Positions 1 to 5,486 of a stretch of DNA of 14,283 nt are shown piece by piece. Location of the stretch: positions 1 through 14,283 of the forward strand of contig DRJH01000297.1 of NCBI GenBank assembly GCA_011052285.1. The letters run 5' to 3'. Under the pieces are notes generated by a model. The model was not told the origin of the DNA. It worked only from the letters and a program-made list of their open reading frames with translations, and did no database searches. The stretch is from Gammaproteobacteria bacterium. GTDB taxonomy: Bacteria; Pseudomonadota; Gammaproteobacteria; Arenicellales; DRJH01. Each line of letters starts with the position of its first letter. The first letter of the stretch is position 1. Made by a program: the position numbers and the translations under genes.

Positions 1-79
1 CAAGTACCGTGAATGGCACAAGTGCCGGTTCTGCAGGAGCAACAAACCGGCCGGCTTCTATTCTCGGACAGCCTCCTAG
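1..79 (-). mobile_element. MITE-like repeat, family 1, copy A (cut by window edge)
   Basis: The right end reads TTCTCGGACAGCCTCCTAG (61-79). Reverse-complemented, positions 1-79 align along most of their length with the left part of the copy at 818-1025. Both share the order terminal repeat, then CCGGTTTGTT, then CCTGCA.AACCGG. Copies A and B therefore lie in opposite orientation on the two sides of the cytochrome gene. The other terminus is outside the window. No transposase is encoded, so it is a non-autonomous repeat. Its parent insertion sequence is not identified here. Confidence 0.7.
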
Positions 80-159
80 ATTTCTCCCTTTTTTAATGGT
101 TTGTCCTGAAGATTCCGAACAGAGGCAAAGTTCTTACCTGTTGATAAGTTCGCCCTGCT

Positions 160-771
160 CTATCGTGGCTTGCCAGCTTTAAAATAAGCAACCAGCCCCA
201 TGATCTGAGCATCACTCAAAGGATTGCCGTAGCCGGTCACTTTATCTCCACGAACACCGACCATCAATCGTGCCAGGAATTCCATTGAGGGCTGGTTCTG
301 ACTCTGCTTGAATAGATTGAGTGCTGGTCGCTCTACTTTAAGATTGGGTTCATCATGACAACCGGCACACAGCTCGTCATACAAGGTCTGAGCTCGTCCG
401 GGTAATTCGGAAACGACAGGAAGTTGAAGAGCATAGAGGGCGGCCATTACTTTCGTCTGCTGGATAAACTCCACGAGCTTATTATCAGCAAAACTCAATC
501 GCAATCCTGTAATTGCCTTCGAAATAACACGATGGTCATTTCCAGTTTCCTGGTCTGCCATACGTAATAATATCTCCAAGCCTGCAAGCCCCCCTCTTAT
601 ACGGTCATTCAAGCCTTTTCGGTGTTGCTGCGAAAGTGTTGGTTCATTTACCAAACGTCTGGCATCGCCCAAGATCACACGAATTTCAGCACCAGCTCTG
701 CGAGCATGTTCCCCTTGTGCCAGCGCGGAATCTGCAACAGGCAACGAGAGCCCAAGCACCGCGAGGACCAT
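160..771 (-). CDS. monohaem c-type cytochrome, periplasmic, last gene of the sulfur cluster
   Basis: The 203-residue protein has one haem c site, CAGCH (residues 135-139). It is followed by the typical class I C-terminal tail, with GVRGDKVTGYGNPLSD and a terminal AYF helix. The axial methionine is uncertain (Met170 or Met191). Residues 1-18 form a hydrophobic export signal ending ADSALA|QG. The region between signal and haem is a helix-rich domain I do not recognise. The start is a judgement call: ATG 771 begins directly at the hydrophobic core and leaves no basic N-region. The frame stays open upstream through a mobile repeat (818-1025) to a TTG at 1035, which overlaps the preceding stop as TTGA. 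An original start may have been displaced by that insertion. The likely role is accepting electrons from sulfur oxidation by the upstream gene products, which is inferred from position only. Confidence 0.8.
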   Translation of the reverse strand: MVLAVLGLSLPVADSALAQGEHARRAGAEIRVILGDARRLVNEPTLSQQHRKGLNDRIRGGLAGLEILLRMADQETGNDHRVISKAITGLRLSFADNKLVEFIQQTKVMAALYALQLPVVSELPGRAQTLYDELCAGCHDEPNLKVERPALNLFKQSQNQPSMEFLARLMVGVRGDKVTGYGNPLSDAQIMGLVAYFKAGKPR

Positions 772-817
772 AAAGATGATATTAGTAAATTGCCTGAGGC
801 CAATGTGAGCTGTTGGC

Positions 818-1025
818 TTAGGAGGCCGTCCGAAAATAGGAACCGACCGGTTTGTTCCTGCAAAACCGGTATTTTCACCATCTATGGCAGTTGTAGCGAG
901 GGAAAATCTTTGCGACAGATTTTTCAATAAAGCAAAGTGAATGCCGGTTGTACTTGACGAGGTAGGGGAAAATCTGGCCGAAGGCAGCTTATCCACAGTC
1001 AACGCCCTGCTCTGACAGCCTTCTG
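818..1025 (+). mobile_element. MITE-like repeat, family 1, copy B (full length, diverged)
   Basis: The left end, TTAGGAGGCCGTCCGAAAA, and the right end, TCTGACAGCCTTCTGG, are diverged versions of the family-1 termini (consensus CTAGGAGGCTGTCCGAGAA). The left 80 bases match copy A in inverted orientation. The right third matches copy D, with GAGG..GAAAATC and a CTTGTCC/CTTATCC block. At about 208 bp it is longer than copy D (96 bp), so the family has internal length variants. It lies between the 61-residue DsrE-like gene and the signal peptide of the cytochrome gene. By chance or selection it is free of stops in the cytochrome frame. Confidence 0.65.
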
Positions 1026-1031
1026 GCTGCT

Positions 1032-1217
1032 TCAAATAGCGATAACACGGTCGGCTGCCAGGATTTTTGTGATAACACGATCCCAGTCGCTCGTATCCAT
1101 GGTATCAGGTTGTAAGCGGATGATAGATACTCCATCCAGATAACGGAGCGCACCACGTAGCGTATCCGTATCCTCGAACAGACCAGTCTCAAGCACCAGT
1201 GTTGGTTTCTGATTCAT
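1032..1217 (-). CDS. small DsrE/DsrH-like sulfur-relay protein (61 aa)
   Basis: The ATG overlaps the stop of the preceding gene as ATGA, so translation is almost certainly coupled and the reading frame is real. The 61 residues contain an N-terminal strand (TLVLETG), a helix-strand pair (LRGALRYLDGVSIIRL), a second helix and a final ADRVIAI strand. That pattern resembles a cut-down DsrE-fold subunit, and its position after two other DsrE-like genes suggests the DsrH/TusB slot. It is shorter than usual DsrH/TusB proteins (roughly 95-100 residues) and contains no cysteine. Family assignment is inference from context, secondary-structure pattern and the C-terminus it shares with its two upstream neighbours. 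Confidence 0.55.
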   Translation of the reverse strand: MNQKPTLVLETGLFEDTDTLRGALRYLDGVSIIRLQPDTMDTSDWDRVITKILAADRVIAI

Positions 1218-1498
1218 ATATTAATAACTCCGTCACTTGTCCGCAGGGCTGTGGCCAAGTCATTCTCATCCAGAACATCCATGAATTCTGCCATATCAAC
1301 AACCGTCGTTTCTGGCACGATATCTGATAATTCAAGCAGCTCTGCATGTTCACTTTCCATAGTTTCTTCAGCCAGCGATTTGCCCATAAACACTAACCGT
1401 ATATCATGGCCGAAGATAGTCAATCCTGCTGCCACCCGCATTGCTTCGAGTGGATCCCGCCTGGCCAATACCAGTAATTTCCTTTTATTCTTAGACAC
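1214..1498 (-). CDS. small DsrE/DsrF-like sulfur-relay protein (94 aa)
   Basis: The GTG start at 1498 is preceded by AGGAG at good spacing (AGGAGATTTCAGTG). The N-terminus (KRKLLVLARRDPLEAMRVA) followed by a hydrophobic helix and IRLVFMG is the beta-alpha-beta opening of DsrE/TusCD-family proteins, in which DP.EA.R is common. The protein ends in TSDGVINI, matching the ends of both neighbours. There is no cysteine, which fits a structural subunit such as DsrF/TusC rather than the sulfur-carrying one. It lies 20 nt after the 96-residue DsrE-like gene and overlaps the next gene by 4 nt. The assignment to the fold is fairly secure, but the exact subunit is not. Confidence 0.65.
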   Translation of the reverse strand: MSKNKRKLLVLARRDPLEAMRVAAGLTIFGHDIRLVFMGKSLAEETMESEHAELLELSDIVPETTVVDMAEFMDVLDENDLATALRTSDGVINI

Positions 1499-1518
1499 TG
1501 AAATCTCCTGAACAGGCT

Positions 1519-1809
1519 TTATAAACTGATGATACGCCGCGCCTTGGCTACCATCATGGAATGGTTGGTTTGGCTACCGGTCTCGATCGGACAAACCTTG
1601 TTTCCCAGGTATTTTTGCCATGATTCCTGACAAACCACTGCAGTTGCGGCATCGTTGAGCACCTTGACGAACACTTTGTCTTCAAGGACCCTGACACCAT
1701 CGTTGGTGATAAACACTGCCCAACTCACCTTTGCCCGGCTGGCTGCACGGGCCAACTCACGAGCAATACTGCTACAGTCCGGAGAGGAAATAATAAAAAG
1801 GATATCCAC
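1519..1809 (-). CDS. DsrE/TusD-like sulfur-relay protein (96 aa) with candidate active cysteine
   Basis: I place the start at GTG 1809, immediately after the TAG stop of the rhodanese gene (TAGATGTG) and behind GGGAAAGGGAGAG. The frame is open further upstream, but that stretch overlaps the rhodanese C-terminus in another frame and reads as nonsense. The product is 96 residues: N-terminal strand DILFIISS, a helix, strand WAVFITNDGV, strand ATAVVC, and a C-terminal KARRIISL. Cys60, in AVVCQESWQKYL, sits where DsrE/TusD proteins carry their persulfide-forming cysteine (strand end followed by a helix). Cys12 and Cys73 are additional. It is the likely sulfur-accepting member of the three-gene DsrE-like set, acting in the cytoplasm downstream of TusA. 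Function is inferred from fold and neighbours. Confidence 0.7.
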   Translation of the reverse strand: MDILFIISSPDCSSIARELARAASRAKVSWAVFITNDGVRVLEDKVFVKVLNDAATAVVCQESWQKYLGNKVCPIETGSQTNHSMMVAKARRIISL

Positions 1810-1811
1810 AT

Positions 1812-2843
1812 CTACTCTCCCTTTCCCGCTACTATCTTTCGCGTAAAATAACCTGCCATAAAAACCCCCAACAATACTAAAATCCCCAATACGAGCAGCC
1901 ATTTCCGTGATAAATTCTTTGTGGCTTCGAGCTGTTTCTTGCCGCCAATTCCGTAATGTAGGCCCCCATTGCGTAGATCCAGGTAAGTTGCGCCATCTAC
2001 AGGTTGACTCCCATCCACTGCCCAGCCTGCCCAACCATCGAGAAGAGCCTGCACCTTGATCCCACTGGCAACCAGTCGCGCCATGGCGACCAGACTTTCA
2101 TAGCTGTCACGGCCATAGACGACCACTTGAGCACCGGGCATAACTTGTACAGAAGGGCGTTTTTTAACGGCAAACTGATGCAACGACAAGGGCAGTAATT
2201 GTGCACCGGGTATGTGACCACCCCGCATTGTCCGTAACTCTCTCCCCCAGTATTCATTCTCACTGCGCGCATCAAAGATGACGAGTTGACGATGTCCGGA
2301 CAGTGCCTGTGCCAACTCGCGCCGCAGTAGTAGCGAATCTGCCCGCATAGGCCGCTGAAAGATTTTTTCACGGGTGCGGGACCTCCCCTCTCCAAAGGCA
2401 GACTTGAAATTTTTCAGCTCTGAAAAAGGTGTGGTTAGAATGGAAACCCGACGCTGACCCATTACGTAAAGGAGCGCAGCAACAAATTCTTTGTTTGGCC
2501 CCGCGTCGCCGATCACCAGTACGTGCTCACTGCCGGTCAACCCAACCGTACCAAGCAGCCAGAGCAGGCCACTGAAATTTGCCAGTCTCCGGTGTGGGCC
2601 AAGAAAATCGGAGGCAGGCAAACATCTAGCTTTTGCAAGGCTCTTTTTCTGGCACTGCACGCGAGCCCGCACATCCAGCACAAATTGACTTGAGGTAGCG
2701 GCAAGGCTCGTGTAATTCAGAGCGGATGCATCTGCGTGCACGATGCCACCGAATACCAGAAAAATCACCACACCTATCGCAGCAAGGCCCATAGTAACAA
2801 GCCAATTCGTCCGGCTTTGCCGGTACTCGTCAGCAGCCTTCAA
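1812..2843 (-). CDS. membrane-anchored tandem rhodanese-like protein lacking catalytic cysteines
   Basis: The 343-residue protein starts at TTG 2843, overlapping the preceding gene by 14 nt. Residues 14-35 form a signal anchor after a basic N-tail. Two rhodanese-like domains follow (about 54-135 and 187-275), and a second membrane helix lies at 315-333. Rhodanese hallmarks are visible in domain 2: FDARSENEYWGRELR, GGHIPGA (208-214), VVVYGRDSYES and LLDGWAGW. The loops that hold the catalytic Cys in active sulfurtransferases read VIGDAGPNKE (110-119) and YGRDSYES (243-250), so neither has cysteine. The only cysteines are 64 and 74, outside both loops. It is therefore probably a scaffold, sulfide or polysulfide binder or regulator rather than a sulfurtransferase. 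Both domains should lie in the periplasm. The start codon is moderately certain. Confidence 0.75.
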   Translation of the reverse strand: MKAADEYRQSRTNWLVTMGLAAIGVVIFLVFGGIVHADASALNYTSLAATSSQFVLDVRARVQCQKKSLAKARCLPASDFLGPHRRLANFSGLLWLLGTVGLTGSEHVLVIGDAGPNKEFVAALLYVMGQRRVSILTTPFSELKNFKSAFGEGRSRTREKIFQRPMRADSLLLRRELAQALSGHRQLVIFDARSENEYWGRELRTMRGGHIPGAQLLPLSLHQFAVKKRPSVQVMPGAQVVVYGRDSYESLVAMARLVASGIKVQALLDGWAGWAVDGSQPVDGATYLDLRNGGLHYGIGGKKQLEATKNLSRKWLLVLGILVLLGVFMAGYFTRKIVAGKGE

Positions 2844-3108
2844 AATGGACTTTTCTTTCAGCCCCTGATGACTGTGACAAATTTGACTGCTGAGCAGGTG
2901 GATTCTCTACATAATAAGCCGCCAGTTCAGAAACCGACACCTGGCCGAACTCACCAAGGTCCACTGAACCGAGATCCTCAGCAGCAACAACGGACTTCGA
3001 TAGAGCAAGTCTGGAATCAGATAACGAAGCATATGGGATAGCAAAAGCTGCTACCAGCACGCTGACCGTCAGTACCCCCACACAAAATAATAAATTAATT
3101 TTCCACAT
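2830..3108 (-). CDS. small membrane-anchored periplasmic protein with C-terminal cysteine
   Basis: The 92-residue protein starts at ATG 3108, 8 nt after AGGAG; an in-frame GTG at 3117 lies too close to that site. Residues 4-24 form one membrane helix. The rest is a short soluble tail containing FGQVSVSELAAYY, a linker rich in Ser and Gln, and the C-terminal residues HFEGC, with cysteine as the last residue. The VSVxELxxxY stretch recurs near the C-terminus of the 67-residue protein at 3367-3570, which has the same one-helix layout. I do not recognise the family. A terminal cysteine on a periplasm-facing tail within a sulfur cluster suggests sulfur carriage or attachment, but this is inference. 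It overlaps the tandem rhodanese gene, implying coupled translation. Confidence 0.7.
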   Translation of the reverse strand: MWKINLLFCVGVLTVSVLVAAFAIPYASLSDSRLALSKSVVAAEDLGSVDLGEFGQVSVSELAAYYVENPPAQQSNLSQSSGAERKVHFEGC

Positions 3109-3129
3109 AACGACCACTCCTCATTTGAG

Positions 3130-3222
3130 TCACATAGAATCCTTAAGAAAGGCCAGGTACATACCGACAAAGGCAACAACAAACATCAGCAGCTGTACTG
3201 CAGTTTCAAAATCAATAGACAT
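3130..3222 (-). CDS. 30-residue single-helix membrane peptide
   Basis: This short open frame starts at ATG 3222 and stops at TGA 3130-3132. A GGAAG sequence lies about 6 nt before the start. The product begins MSIDFETAVQ, followed by a hydrophobic run LLMFVVAFVGMYLAFL, and ends KDSM. This is the profile of a one-helix membrane peptide with an acidic N-terminus. It lies 21 nt before the start of the next gene, on the same strand, and fills what would otherwise be an empty gap between a mobile repeat and that gene. No family is recognised. It may stabilise a membrane complex made by the neighbouring anchored proteins. Confidence is limited because so short a frame can arise by chance. Confidence 0.5.
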   Translation of the reverse strand: MSIDFETAVQLLMFVVAFVGMYLAFLKDSM

Positions 3223-3236
3223 TATTTTCTTCCAGG

Positions 3237-3357
3237 GTAACTATTCAGCGCATTCATCTTTTGTCCCATTACGGCGTGTGTTCGTACTCGAATGCTCACA
3301 TTCTCCGTGCGAATATGCCTTGTACTGAACCAAAATCTAAACACGTTGAATCGTTAC
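3237..3357 (+). mobile_element. MITE with IS66-like ends, copy 1 (121 bp, 8-bp target duplication)
   Basis: The termini are GTAACTATTCAGCG on the left and CGTTGAATCGTTAC on the right, an imperfect inverted repeat. The flanks are CTTCCAGG (3229-3236) and CTTCCAAG (3358-3365), an 8-bp target duplication with one mismatch. GTAA-type ends with 8-bp duplications are typical of IS66-family elements. No transposase is present. A second copy, inverted, lies at 5366-5479. It is inserted just after the stop of the 67-residue gene (TGA 3367-3369) and just before the Shine-Dalgarno of the 30-residue gene. Confidence 0.85.
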
Positions 3358-3366
3358 CTTCCAAGA

Positions 3367-3570
3367 TCAATCGCCACGGTAGCGACGTACCAGCTCGTCA
3401 ACACTCACCGGTTTGCCTGTTTCAAGATTTAGCACCTTGGGCGTAAAATAGGGCACGCCATCACGATTCGATCGCATGGACTGCGGTGGGTAGATATAAA
3501 TATAGCACAGTGCCCCAATCGAAATGATTGTCACGGCCAGCACATAGAATTGTGTCAGTCTACCGGCCAC
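3367..3570 (-). CDS. small membrane-anchored protein (67 aa), periplasmic tail
   Basis: It starts at GTG 3570; no better start precedes the membrane helix. Residues 8-28 (VLAVTIISIGALCYIYIY) form one helix after a short basic N-end. The tail reads PPQSMRSNRDGVPYFTPKVL and then LETGKPVSVDELVRRYRGD. The tail motif [GF]xxVSVxELxxxY is shared with the 92-residue protein downstream, suggesting related roles or a common ancestor. There are no cysteines in the tail. The family is not recognised by name. It sits between the TusA gene and two further small membrane genes, with mobile-element fragments on both sides, yet its frame is intact, which argues that it is maintained. It probably tethers or docks periplasmic sulfur-transfer partners (inference). 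Confidence 0.65.
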   Translation of the reverse strand: MAGRLTQFYVLAVTIISIGALCYIYIYPPQSMRSNRDGVPYFTPKVLNLETGKPVSVDELVRRYRGD

Positions 3571-3578
3571 TAGTGCCT

Positions 3579-3625
3579 ACCCCGCTTTTCCGTAGTGGGC
3601 TCTTTGTTCACGGACAGCCTCCTAA
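3579..3625 (-). mobile_element. MITE-like repeat, family 1, copy C (solo end)
   Basis: The stretch ending CACGGACAGCCTCCTAA matches the last 45 or so bases of copy D (6980-7024) nearly base for base, including the CCGCTT.TCCG..GTAG block. No left terminus is visible, so this is a fragment. Its outer CTA supplies the TAG stop codon of the TusA-like gene (3622-3624). Its inner end lies a few bases upstream of the GTG start of the 67-residue gene. Confidence 0.65.
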
Positions 3626-3930
3626 TTATTGCGTGCATATACCTTCCAACATCGTGCAGCCTTGACCGTATCAAGGTGTGTTGCGCCTAGTTCCGGTATC
3701 AGCGTCGAAACAGCCTCCATCGATGTTGGATTGTCAATCAGTATTTCTATGACATCTCCTGGCACCGCCAACGATAAGGCTTTTTTGGTCATCAACTGCG
3801 GACGTGGGCATGAATCCCCAATACAATTGATGCTTGCGGCAACAGTCACCGTTTCACCGGAACTCAACACGGCACTACCCACGGGTTCTATCGCAGTATG
3901 TACTTGCTTTTTTCGACCAAAGAATGCCAT
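3622..3930 (-). CDS. TusA-family sulfur carrier protein
   Basis: The 102-residue protein starts at ATG 3930 behind GGAAAGGAAG. Residues 31-100 form the TusA/SirA domain. The conserved carrier motif is INCIGDSCPRPQLMTKKAL, with Cys41 in CPxP as the persulfide-carrying residue. It is followed by GDVIEILIDNPTSMEAV and the usual second strand-helix unit. A 30-residue N-terminal extension precedes the domain. TusA proteins pass sulfane sulfur between rhodaneses, DsrE-type proteins and biosynthetic or oxidative acceptors in the cytoplasm. It lies 61 nt after the YeeE/YedE pair, and YeeE/YedE-TusA pairing is a known arrangement for sulfur or thiosulfate uptake. Its stop codon falls inside a family-1 repeat end, so the original C-terminus may have been slightly altered. 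Confidence 0.9.
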   Translation of the reverse strand: MAFFGRKKQVHTAIEPVGSAVLSSGETVTVAASINCIGDSCPRPQLMTKKALSLAVPGDVIEILIDNPTSMEAVSTLIPELGATHLDTVKAARCWKVYARNN

Positions 3931-3991
3931 TGTTCTTCCTTTCCTGTTGTGTTCGGATTCGTTATCAGTATTTTACTCGACTGCCGCTGTT

Positions 3992-4645
3992 TCAGTGGCA
4001 AATGCCCATAGCTGGCGGGGATTTCTTGATCACTTCTGCCTCGGTAGATGCCGATGCCGCAGACTTGAGGAGACGCCTTTCCCGGCGCAGGATCGCACGG
4101 TAAATCATATACAGAACCCCAGCCTGAATCAGGCCAAACACAATTGCGGGGATCTTCAGTTTTTCCTGCAAGGTAGAGGCATTGGCAAATCCGAACTGTA
4201 ATGCTTGCAAATTTGGCTCACCCGTCATACTAGCCGGCGCCGGAGGCCAGTAATTAACCGACCAGGCCAAAGAAAACAGGAACATCCCAACAAAGGTAAA
4301 AAGTAGTGCCCACATGGCGCCGACATTCCCTTCACCAGCCTTGACCCAGGTCGATACCGTACAAGCTCCGGCCAACACCATGCCGATACCAAAAATGAAT
4401 AAACCGATCAACTGGTTCAAACCGACATCAAAATGCATGGGATGTCCTTCACCAATCGACATAAAGCCGGTAAAACCAACCGTCAAAATCATCATCGACA
4501 CCAATAATGCCTTAGTATTTCGATAGCTCTTGAACAAAATGGCATCACGCAGTGCTGCTGTATTGCAGAATCGTGAACGTTGTACCAGCACGCCTACACA
4601 AGAGCCAAAGACAAAAGCAATCAGGCATTCACCAAGTACTGACAT
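3992..4645 (-). CDS. YeeE/YedE-type sulfur transport membrane protein, second half-unit
   Basis: I prefer ATG 4645, with GGGGG 7 nt upstream. An in-frame TTG at 4651 would overlap the preceding stop as TTGA and is less well placed. The product is about 217 residues. It carries the two YeeE/YedE signatures: QRSRFCNTAALRDA near the N-terminus and GMVLAGACTVSTWVKAGEGN in the middle. The latter is followed by hydrophobic helices and a basic C-terminal tail (RAILRRERRLLKSA). Cysteines in these two signatures line the transport path in the thiosulfate/sulfur transporters of this family. It is a half-length protein expected to pair with the product of 4648-5139. The substrate (thiosulfate, polysulfide or sulfane sulfur) cannot be read from sequence. 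Confidence 0.85.
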   Translation of the reverse strand: MSVLGECLIAFVFGSCVGVLVQRSRFCNTAALRDAILFKSYRNTKALLVSMMILTVGFTGFMSIGEGHPMHFDVGLNQLIGLFIFGIGMVLAGACTVSTWVKAGEGNVGAMWALLFTFVGMFLFSLAWSVNYWPPAPASMTGEPNLQALQFGFANASTLQEKLKIPAIVFGLIQAGVLYMIYRAILRRERRLLKSAASASTEAEVIKKSPPAMGICH

Positions 4646-4647
4646 CG

Positions 4648-5139
4648 TCAAACCCCCAATACTTTTTTGTAGATTAAAGAACCGACCCAGGCCCCCGCAA
4701 TAATACCGGTTACTGCAAGATACCCCCCCAGATTCATCTGCGGCGTCAGCCCAAGAAAGGTGGAAATATTACAAACAAATGCCAGGCGAATACCAATGCC
4801 CATCATCAATCCGCCGATGGTTATCATCACCCATTCCGATAGATGTTTGGGTACACGAAGATAGAACTCTTTGGAAATAACCGCGCTGACAAATGCACCG
4901 AACAACATGCCAAGACTAATGTAGATTTTCCAGTAACCAAAGGTGGGTGGAAAAACGAGGTTCCAAAAGGGTATTTTCTCAATATCACTACCCAATATCG
5001 CCTTGGCAGCCAAACCGGTCATCATCGTCTCACCACCACCAACTGTCCAGGCACCAACGATCACAAACAGAAAAATATCAAGTATAGATATTGCGACTAG
5101 TGCGATAACCGGGTCCAGGGTTTTTTTGAAAAACTCCAT
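4648..5139 (-). CDS. YeeE/YedE-type sulfur transport membrane protein, first half-unit
   Basis: The 163-residue integral membrane protein starts at ATG 5139; its ribosome binding site is weak. It has four to five hydrophobic helices. The family signature GIRLAFVCNISTFLGLTP, with Cys123, is followed by MNLGGYLAVTGIIAGAWVGS. That corresponds to the rlxxGCNxxxxxxG block of YeeE/YedE transporters. The next gene begins 2 nt after its stop, so the two half-units are co-translated and probably form one complex, as in split PmpAB-type pairs. Roughly 350 bases without a gene separate it from the exported rhodanese gene upstream. That gap holds a mobile repeat and a possible promoter. Confidence 0.85.
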   Translation of the reverse strand: MEFFKKTLDPVIALVAISILDIFLFVIVGAWTVGGGETMMTGLAAKAILGSDIEKIPFWNLVFPPTFGYWKIYISLGMLFGAFVSAVISKEFYLRVPKHLSEWVMITIGGLMMGIGIRLAFVCNISTFLGLTPQMNLGGYLAVTGIIAGAWVGSLIYKKVLGV

Positions 5140-5294
5140 TCAACCAAATCTCGATGTTGATAAATTCATGAATACACGGTTACTTTGTGGCATTCTTCCG
5201 GGTGGGTTAGGGGTGATTCCAAAATAAACTGTCTATGGTCAATAACAGCCATAATTGTTTCGAAAACACCACCGAATCCACCCGGTTTTGTATT

Positions 5295-5324
5295 TGTATA
5301 AACAGCCACCCTATGCGTTCACAA
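5295..5324 (-). promoter_or_regulatory. possible promoter for the YeeE/YedE-TusA part of the cluster
   Basis: On the minus strand, TTGTGA (5319-5324) and TATACA (5295-5300) are separated by 18 bases, a fair sigma-70 pattern. It lies about 155 nt before the first YeeE/YedE start and after the IS66-like repeat. If used, the downstream genes need not depend on transcription from the rhodanese gene. The rest of 5140-5365 shows no coding pattern. Confidence 0.3.
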
Positions 5325-5365
5325 CAAATGGTAAATTCCGCCCCAGGATAAATCCCGCTTCGGGC

Positions 5366-5479
5366 GTAACTCTTCAGCGTGTTTAGATTTTGCTTCAGTA
5401 CAAGGCATTTTCGCACGGAGAATGTGGGTACGAAAATAACGCCGTAATGGGACAAAAGATGAATACGCTGAATAGTTAC
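5366..5479 (-). mobile_element. MITE with IS66-like ends, copy 2 (114 bp, 8-bp target duplication)
   Basis: The reverse complement starts GTAACTATTCAGCG and ends CGCTGAAGAGTTAC. It aligns with copy 1 (3237-3357) over its whole length, with a short internal gap. The flanks are CTTCGGGC (5358-5365) and CTTCGGAC (5480-5487), an 8-bp target duplication with one mismatch. The element begins directly after the stop codon of the exported rhodanese gene; the TAG is part of the duplicated site. It lies opposite in orientation to copy 1. Confidence 0.85.
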
Positions 5480-5486
5480 CTTCGGA

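Noticed and set aside
151..161. CGCCCTGCTCT next to the cytochrome stop, identical to bases just inside the right end of copy B
   Set aside because: The flanking bases do not align and no terminal repeat follows, so an 11-base match is probably chance.
622..930. Plus-strand open frame of 102 codons antisense to the cytochrome gene
   Set aside because: It runs into repeat copy B and is antisense to the convincing CxxCH protein. It is a shadow frame.
1519..2034. Longer 171-codon version of the DsrE-like gene
   Set aside because: The first 75 codons overlap the tandem rhodanese in another frame and show no fold pattern. The GTG at 1809 has a good ribosome site and gives a normal DsrE-like start.
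5207..5455. Minus-strand open frame of 82 codons upstream of the YeeE/YedE pair
   Set aside because: Its first half is the IS66-like repeat translated. The same peptide pattern arises from the other copy, so it reflects the repeat and not a gene.
3237..5479. The two inverted IS66-like repeats as ends of a composite transposon carrying TusA and the YeeE/YedE pair
   Set aside because: Each copy has its own 8-bp direct repeat, so each inserted independently. There is no shared duplication around the whole block.
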